A program made the position numbers and the translations under genes. Below the pieces are notes generated by a model. The model ran no database searches and had not been told where the DNA came from. It worked only from the letters and a program-made list of their open reading frames with translations. From NCBI GenBank assembly GCA_021292105.1, contig CM037869.1:30753508-30817507 (forward strand): a stretch of 64,000 nucleotides of DNA. Reading direction: 5' to 3'. Below are positions 56,883 through 64,000 of this stretch, piece by piece; positions within the stretch are counted from its first letter, which is position 1, and every line of letters starts with the position of its first letter. The DNA is from Anadara kagoshimensis (Eukaryota; Mollusca; Bivalvia; Arcoida; Arcidae).

Positions 56883-57290
56883 TAAAAAGCATCCCAGAAC
56901 ATTAGCTACTTTGCTCCTGGAAACTTTTAGCCATATTATGATCAGTACATAATACATTTTCCGATAGACTAGTAGTACGGTAGACACTGTCTATGTGCTT
57001 GTCTTGCCATATTTGAAATTCCCGTCTAGTCGCAAATCAAGATCTCGCGAGGTTTTGTATGTGTGTTTAACTTGTTGTTAGACTGGATCTCCCCTTTTGA
57101 TATACATAGCTAGACTATGCATTGCGTGTGACAGGAAACCAGTTTTAATGTTTCAAGAGGGTATCCATTTATTTTTGTTGTGTAAATGTTATTGTTAATA
57201 TTGAATGAATTAAGTCTAATTTACATAGTACATATATGTGCTGATATGTAGATTTATTTTATATAGAAATATGGAAATAAAATATGAATG
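56883..57290 (+). other. 3' UTR of EF-hand gene 3
   Basis: About 400 bp with no repeats; ends in GGAAATAAAATATG, AATAAA at 57276-57281. Confidence 0.6.
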
Positions 57291-57529
57291 AAAAACGGAA
57301 ACTAATTTCACGATTGCCTTCATTAAGCTTTTAGCCAACCAGAATGCAGATTTTACAGGGAACACTTAGTGAAACACGCCCCGATTGGTAAAATTATCAT
57401 TTGAAACGCTTCCTTAGGTAGTGGGTTAAAGGGAGATAAACCATACAAACAACATACAGGTATTGGAAATAATGGATAGATAATAGCTCAAATGCAGATA
57501 ATGTCATGTTCAACGACCGTATTCGTAAA

Positions 57530-57862
57530 GTTGAGTTGAGTTGTGGTTCTTTAATGTCGCAGTCAAGAATATTTCATTTATACCGAGAAGTCGCCAGTGA
57601 TAGGCGAAGGTGCAGAAAGTTTGCCTGTGCGTTGCGCTGATGACATTATACAGCAGGGCTCTTTATCGTGTCATGCCTTCCGTGACACGAAATCTTGTTT
57701 CTTTTAAGTTCCCACAAAAAGAAACGGCACTCAGAGTGCTCGGGGAAAGAACAGTCGCTACCCACTTTCAAGTCTTGGGTCAGACCCGGTCGGGGTTCGA
57801 ACGAACTCACAACCTCTCACCTACAGAGCCGGAGCACTCTACCAACTGAGCTACCGCAGTGG
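57530..57862 (-). mobile_element. tRNA-derived SINE, first family
   Basis: Minus-strand copy from AAGTTGAGTTGAGTTGTGG to CAACTGAGCTACCGCAGTGG, with intact box A (GTAGCTCAGTTGGTAGAGTG) and box B (GTTCGAACCCC-like). Confidence 0.9.
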
Positions 57863-58096
57863 GCGGAAAAATATGGTTGGAAAGACATTCACCAGTAAGA
57901 AACTACAGTAGCAATATGTCAAACAAAAACTGTTATCTGTTCTTGGCCAGATTAAACATATACTGACAAAAAACCCTAACAAAATGTTTTCCAAGAGAAT
58001 CCTTCAGACATAAGGATATATTGATTCTCTCAAAATCATTTACATGTATAAAGCGAAATTATGTATCTAAATAACTGAGTAAACTATGTGTCTTGG

Positions 58097-59442
58097 TCAC
58101 GTTTCACGAAGTATACTTAGGAAAAAGTTCTTTCCGTAGTATGATTCCTAAGTTCTTTCCTAAGTATGACTTAGGAATAAAAATTTTTTTTCTAAGTCCG
58201 TTTCACGAAACCGCCCTAAGTTTAAGGATGTTCGTAACTCATTCCTAAATTTAAGACAGGTAGATAGCTGACTTAGGTAAGAACTTGACATGGCGGCTGC
58301 CTATATTTATATGCTACGACAACGACAGTTTCGACTAGAGCGTGATTTTAGGGATAGAAACAACCCATTTGATTACATGGATGATGAAGACATCATTTGA
58401 AGATATAGACTATTCCGCCCCGTTATTCTAGAACTTTGTGAACTATTGAACTATGATCTTGAAAGGCCAACAATGCGTTCACACTCTCTACCAGTGTCAC
58501 TGAAAATTTTAACCGACCTTAGATTTTTTGCAAGTGTTAGTTTCTTAAATATACATGGGATGAGTAAATACAGTGTGTTCAGAATAGGGACCGAATGATA
58601 CAATTACTCAATGACATAAAAATTACATAACTAACTAATTATATAATTAATGCCAAGAACTGAAATTGAAATAAATACAGTTATGCAAGGGTTTTATCAT
58701 ATAGCTAACTTTCCAAATGCATAAGGTGCAGTTGATGGGACCCACATTAGAATCATGGCTCCCAAAAATGATGAGCATTTGTTTGTAAATAGAAAGAACT
58801 TCCATTCTATTTATATTCAATCAATGTTTGATTCAAAATTAAAATTTACAAATGTTGTTTCAAAATAGCCCGGATGGACCTATGATTCCTTTATATGGGC
58901 ACATTCGTCTTTGTGACACTATTTTGAAAATGGACGAATTAATCGCGGTTGGTTACTAGGCGACAGTGAACATCCTCTGAGACCCATTTTAATAATCACC
59001 GGTATTGAATCCAACAACTAGAAAAGAAAAAAAGTATCTATATCAATTGAGTCTTATAAAACCACCAAAGCACCTAACCATGTCAAAGTCTTTTAATTAC
59101 TCAGTTATTTGAATTTAATAAATGCGAGGTATGTAGTTGGTAGAAAAAACTTGAAAAATCCTACTTGATCATATTCCAACATATTGGCCAATTTGAAATA
59201 CAGTATTGAAGTTTGAAATATCAATCTGTGTGCAATAAATATTGCATGTAAGGATAACGATTGTCTATTGGCCGCAAATTAAAATTTTCCAAAAGTTTTT
59301 CCTAACTGACGACAGACATAAGACACGTTCGTGAAACGCAAGAGTTTCAACTTACGCATTTCCTAACTCTTTCCTGAGTTAAAACTTAGGAATGAACCTA
59401 GTAACGAACTTAGTAACGAACTTTAGAAACATACGTGAAACG
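58097..59442 (+). mobile_element. Decayed Harbinger-type DNA transposon, possibly nested
   Basis: The sequence CGTTTCACGAA occurs near 58097 and 58200; its inverse TTCGTGAAACG / ACGTGAAACGC occurs near 59325 and 59437. The inner pair encloses the transposase remnant. The outer flanks are rich in CTTAGGAA / TTCCTAAG motifs. Either one Harbinger inserted in a related MITE, or the termini were duplicated. Confidence 0.8.
58290..58990 (+). pseudogene. HARBI1-like transposase pseudogene
   Basis: Starts MAAAYIYMLRQRQFRLERDF and DYMDDEDII, stop, then RYRLFRPVILELCELL, RPTMRSHSLPVSLKILTDLR, later GAVDGTHIRIMAPKND, NFHSIYIQSMFDSKLKFTNV, PGWTYDSFIWAHSS and GWLLGDSEHPL. These are the ordered motifs of Harbinger DDE transposases: GAVDGTHI carries the first Asp and TYDSFIW the second. 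At least five in-frame stops and a gap before the catalytic domain make it non-functional. The domain after GDSEHPL, with the final acidic residue, is missing. Confidence 0.9.
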
Positions 59443-59927
59443 CACGCCTTTATTTTACCTATTAACTCTAATTTCCAACCAATCGGGCTGATTAATTCTG
59501 ACATGTACCCATGTTACAATGGAAATAAATGAAAATGAAAACTCCTTGATAAAAACACTCTTAATATATATAACACGAATATCAAGTGAATCTGTTGAGC
59601 GCTTTTGAGAGAAAAATATAGGTTAAGATTTTGCTAATAGTCGCGTTCTATGACTACGTTTGTCGTTTCGTTAAATTAAAGCCCCAAATGCACAAGTTCT
59701 GATGGTGAGTAACATTTTGTTTTCAAAGTAACCATTATTCATGGAAAACATACCGACAACCCGTCAGTAGAAAGAAAAACAAAATATTTTGGTAAAAATA
59801 AGTATATCGCTGGGTTTGGCCTAGGACACTTCATAACTGGAATAATTATAAATCATCTGTTATAGGCCAGGTGGCCCATACTAACAAAATCATGACTTGG
59901 CTCCATCATTCAAATAAGGCACTATAG

Positions 59928-60133
59928 TATAGACCTGTCCAAAGTTTAACCCTGACCCAACGAAAGGGAGACGAAGCTCGACTTCCGAGTTGCAGAGATA
60001 TGGATTGTTAGGGACAGAAAAGCTGCCGAGAGATAGATAACAGCTGCTGAATAGCTGCCGAGATAGAGCTAATGATGGTCTAAGATGAGATGCTGATTCA
60101 GAACTAATGCATAAGCTTTCGACATGCCTGTAT
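59928..60133. mobile_element. Palindromic MITE, first of an adjacent pair
   Basis: Left AGTATAGACCTGTCCAAAG, right AAGCTTTCGACATGCCTGTA; part of the right arm is deleted. Confidence 0.78.
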
Positions 60134-60143
60134 ACATCGTATA

Positions 60144-60346
60144 CAGTATAGACCTGTCGAAAGTTTAACAATAAGACAAGGAAAGGAGTTCTAAAGTTCG
60201 AGATATAGATTGTTTTTAGCCAAAAAAGCTGCAGAAAGATAGACAGCTACCTCTGAATAGCCGCCGAGATATAGCTAACGATGGATCGAGATGAGCTGCC
60301 GCTTCAGCACTAATTCTTAGTGTAAGTTTTCGACACGTCTGTACCA
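60144..60346. mobile_element. Palindromic MITE, second of an adjacent pair
   Basis: Left CAGTATAGACCTGTCGAAAG, right GTAAGTTTTCGACACGTCTG. Same orientation of internal text (GATAGACAGCTACC) as its neighbour. Confidence 0.8.
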
Positions 60347-62178
60347 TATATCTTCATTATTGGCATCTTAACTGTTTTGCCACGTTTGTTATGTTACAAT
60401 TAACAGCATGTGATCAAAGACAAAAGGATTTTGAATTTATTGGTGACTTTTTTCCAAGGTCGTGAATACAGATTTTAACCAAAACAACCCCACGTAGATT
60501 TGTTTTCATGTGGTAGTCACATTATATTGGCTATGACATGCCTGGGTCAGTGACTTCTATTAGATCCACAAAATGAAATCACTGACATTTGGTTTTGATT
60601 TAACTGAATCAAAGTTAGAATCAAAACATAGCTATGAGCTTTGAGCCGAATGATTGATTTTAAACGTTAACTGACGCGAGGCCGACTTTATGCTGACACC
60701 TGGATTAGAAGTCTGTCATTTTTATCTGAAAATCTTGATGCTTTTTTAATTCTTGTTATCATTTATATAACTTAGAATATCAGTTCGTAAAAACACATTA
60801 AAATTAATTTTAAAAATTTATGTTCCGGAATGACATCTGCTATAGGTTATCCATTTATATAAATAACTCCAGTGTGTTTAATTGTGTCTAGAGTTATATA
60901 TCGCGTACATATTTTCCAAAATAAATCCTTTATACAGTCAAACCTTTAAAAATTTATGTCGTCTTTTTAGCTAGATTTAACTGGATACTTTAAGAGCTAT
61001 TCTCAATAACGACATACATTTCAAGCAGTGAATTGGAGTAATGGTAAACTGATATCGAGGCGTCAGTTCATGGATAATGGAGAATATCGAGGTATCCGGA
61101 GAAAGCCAACGACTTTCTGCAAACGAACCGACAATTTCTAACACTAGGATTTGTCCTGAGCGGGACTTGTATCCAGACAGTGATCCGTAATCGCGGGCTT
61201 AAATCGACCATCGAATCCCAGACGTACATTTTAAGAAAATATCGCGTCCATAAAGTTAAATACTTTGATCAGTGGACTTATTAAAAACAGAATGATGTTT
61301 GTCAAAAATGCAAACTTAAAATCAGTGATATTATTTCTTTTTATTTCTATTCTGTAGCACGTGCTCAAACACGAGAAGAATAATAAAATCGCGATGTCTA
61401 ACACTTGGATTTCGATAAAACGATATGATTTTGCAGAACTTAAATTCAAATAATACCCCGTGTATCTTGTAAATGAGTCCAATATATTCATAAATAACTG
61501 ATTGTAAATAGTTTTTACAAATACGTTGTTTAGCGACGAGTTTCGTAATTTTGTCGTCCACTCATATGACGTGGTCTACGTAACACTGAATTCACATACC
61601 CATTTTATCTTGTTACGGCAAATCTTGTTTCTGCATTTGCAGCATCTCGCACCGTAATATTCATTCGTTGCTAAAACAACATAAACACGATCGATGCAAA
61701 ATAGATGATAACATTATCTATTATTACACCTTATGTAAAAATCTAGCAATTTCATTGGATAAGAGCTATGTAACAATTTGTACTGTCACATAAAATTTAT
61801 AATGTCACATAGCGATGCGCGTGACTATGTGACAGTATTTTTGTTCAAGTCGCCTTTCTTCACTGGATCACGTCAGCGCTTTGAACAAAACATGTTTTCA
61901 GTTGTGTCTACGGCAAGCGTCTCATTGTTATTGATATTGTTTACATTCGTCTGTAACAACAACGGATGATGTTTGCCGAGGCCGGTTGACAATGACTGTC
62001 TTGGCAATTTGTTAGAGTCTAAAGACCCTGCATCAACTAAATGGATCATTAAGCGGGCCGTGACTGTGCATTTGAGGCATTCTCGGTCGATAAATTGGAT
62101 GAAAATATGGTACAGACATTACTAAAGACGAAGGATGCACATTATGTATTGGTAAAATAAAACAAACATTCGGTGTAA

Positions 62179-62322
62179 TAAAATAAATATTACATTTCTG
62201 ACAGGGTGCCAGTACATATTGTCACCTCTCGAAAAGCATTGTCAACCTCGGCTATCGCCTCGGCAAACAATGCTTCCTCGGTGACAATATGTACTGCCAC
62301 CCTGTCAGAAATGTAATATTTA
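62179..62322. mobile_element. Foldback element, ~48-bp arms
   Basis: Left arm ATAAATATTACATTTCTGAC, AGGGTGCCAGTACATATTGT; right arm ACAATATGTACTGCCACCCT, GTCAGAAATGTAATATTTAT. Centre CAACCTCGGCTATCGCCTCGG, itself partly palindromic. Confidence 0.9.
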
Positions 62323-63010
62323 TATATTGCTTAATAAAATTTCGGTAACCATTTATTTCAATGTTCACAATTTGCAATTGGACGTTTATTTGTACTGTCA
62401 GCCCTGTATCGAATAATGCGGATTTTGATTTTACTACATGTATTTCTTTTCTCAAAAACCGCATTGTTATTACAAGCAAAAATAAATAAATTAAAAAAAA
62501 AACAACTTATTTTTTGGCATTCACTAACTTTAAATTGTACATAATAAGCGAGATTGACTGCAAAGATCTGAACACGTTTTGATAATGTGAAGTCCTGTGT
62601 CTTGTGTAATCATTGTTTTGAGGAAGTTCCAAAGTTTAACATGGCCAAACAAAGGCGATTACTTTAAGTATTATGTACAGATGACATAACTAGATCACAA
62701 TAACACATGTATGTGTCAATTTTCGACCGGCATTATCTAATTTTATAAGTCACGAAATATTTAAATTTAACCTCCATATACACTTACAAAATCATTCAAT
62801 TAATAATTTATATTATTTCATTATCATGTTTCTTTTTTCTTATTAACAATAAATGTATTTAATACATGGCATATGGCAATATAGATAATCTTTAGTTATC
62901 AAGTACAGAGTGAACCCAGAATTAGTCCATCTGTCTGAAAAAGTCTTCAAATGCACTTGCATGTACTTACAACTCCATTTGTATACACGTGTGCACTGGT
63001 TTCATAATCA

Positions 63011-63190
63011 TAAAAAACAAACATACTTATCCATGACCGAATTACAATCCAGAAGCAAAGTAAAAACTTTGAAACTGACAAGTTAGGTTAAACACGTGAA
63101 CTACCATCAGGGAAGTGAGACCGGGTGTTTCGGAAGGGTAAGCACCACCTGTTTATCTAGCTACACCCGCCACGTGTGTAATCAAAAGAG
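63011..63190 (+). repeat. ATCAAAAACAAACATAC-family repeat, 3' truncated
   Basis: AAAAAACAAACATACTTATC, CAGAAGCAAAGTAAAAACTT, GGAAGTGAGACCGGGTG, CTAGCTACACCCGCCACGTG. Confidence 0.83.
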
Positions 63191-63440
63191 GAAAACATAG
63201 GAAATATGTAGGATAAAAATAAAATATAGAAATATGAGACGGTTCTGGCTAGCTAATGGACCGAAACACCACTAGTTTAGTATGGTCTACCATCTTGAGT
63301 TCCAGAACAAATGTGAGTTTTTTGCCCAAAACCGTTTAATAAATTCTTGCATATATATTTATATTGTATGTGAATCATACATCATATAGAATATGGAATT
63401 GCCATTGGACTTGTGCATCCTGGTACCTGTTGAATTTTAT

Positions 63441-63689
63441 ATTCCCCGCAAACTAGTTTAATTTGAGGGGGGGGGGGGTATGTCTGTCTATCCGATCCGT
63501 CTAGGTAGAATCGTATACGGGGCTTATCTCATAATTTCTTTGGACGACTGTCATAACACTTTACATGGTCCAAAGGTGTGTCATGACCTTGAACCAAGGT
63601 CTTATAAAAAGGCCAAGGTCGCGGAAAAACATTTAACTTGTAGATGTTGGGGACAGAAGATATTCAGCTCTCAAGAGACAGTTCTAGTA
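63441..63689 (+). repeat. ACCCCC...CTAGTTTG repeat
   Basis: ATTCCCCGCAAACTAGTTTA, a G-run, ACCTTGAACCAAGGTCTTAT, end CTCAAGAGACAGTTCTAG. The 83-residue open frame over it is repeat-derived. Confidence 0.8.
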
Positions 63690-63969
63690 ATTTGTTTTTT
63701 TATCGTTTTGGATTTGTATGAAAATTCTTAATTTACAGGTGCTCCTGTCTTGTAGACATAAATACGGCATGATATGCAGTTATAATACAATATAATATAT
63801 AAAAACGTGAGACCTAAACTGATCAAAGATTATTTAAAGTTAATTATCAATTAAGTATTAATTAGTTAATTAATTAATGTTGCCCTTGATCTGATTCCAT
63901 TAAGAACAAATTTAACAATGTATTATAAAACCATGCCCTTGTCTGCTCGCATATATCACTCACTGAGTT

Positions 63970-64000
<31 letters not shown>
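63970..64000. repeat. (TA)n microsatellite, cut by window end
   Basis: About 14 TA units running to the last base. Confidence 0.9.

Larger units (their letters stand above)
56883..64000. other. Region downstream of EF-hand gene 3
   Basis: Besides the 3' UTR, it holds a SINE, the Harbinger remnant, a pair of palindromic MITEs, a foldback element, one ATCAAAAACAAACATAC copy and one CTAGTTTG-type repeat. I see no exon I can support between about 60360 and 64000. The largest open frames there (61.2-62.0 kb) show no recognisable motif. Confidence 0.6.

Noticed and set aside
57600-57720. Another hammerhead core (GCGCTGATGACATTATA) in the SINE body
   Set aside because: CTGATGA occurs in the SINE sequence but no GAA at a suitable distance and no stem I, II or III pairing is seen.
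61231-61969. Small open frames at 61.2-62.0 kb as possible genes
   Set aside because: No start context, domain, paralogue or splice partner that I could support; the lengths are ordinary for AT-rich random sequence.

Overview
This is eukaryotic genomic DNA: AT-rich, with long introns, GT-AG exon structure and very dense dispersed repeats. I see no prokaryotic operons. The mix of tRNA-derived SINEs, TA-flanked MITEs, foldback elements and hammerhead-bearing repeats, together with the gene types, suggests a mollusc and most likely a bivalve. That assignment is inference; the sequence alone does not name a species.

Four protein-coding genes can be reconstructed by hand from exons, all on the + strand. 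(1) Positions 204-10235 hold the last ten exons of a kinesin-3-class motor of the KIF28/KLP-6 type. It ends in a glutamine-rich stretch and a C-terminal CVVQ box; the motor domain lies upstream of the window. (2-4) Positions 21624-29584, 38403-44047 and 49208-56882 hold three tandem paralogues encoding four-EF-hand, calmodulin/troponin-C-like proteins of about 180, 178 and 192 residues. Each has five exons, all introns are phase 1, and they fall at the same protein positions, so the array arose by tandem duplication. The small first and last exons are too short to stand out as open reading frames and were found by splice phase and paralogue comparison.

The remainder is mostly repeats. These include a tRNA-derived SINE family with the tail GACGTTAAACACCATTACTC (several copies with perfect target-site duplications), a second tRNA-derived SINE family, a palindromic TA-flanked MITE of about 200 bp in more than ten copies, two further TA-flanked MITE families, a roughly 330-bp repeat starting ATCAAAAACAAACATAC in more than fifteen copies, foldback elements, a hAT-like MITE nested in a SINE, a decayed Harbinger transposon, and a decayed mariner transposase split by another repeat and partly tandem-duplicated. 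Satellite-type arrays include a 31-bp minisatellite with a 93-bp higher-order period and a 21/22-bp array expanded inside a MITE.

The most interesting hidden signal is a repeat of about 250 bp present four times (near 39.4, 45.8, 51.2 and 55.3 kb). It carries a type I hammerhead self-cleaving ribozyme fold. Two copies keep the full catalytic core, one has a single core substitution and one is decayed. Other notable points are decayed copies of exon sequence inside introns of both the kinesin and EF-hand gene 1, and duplicated 3' splice-site regions in the kinesin gene.
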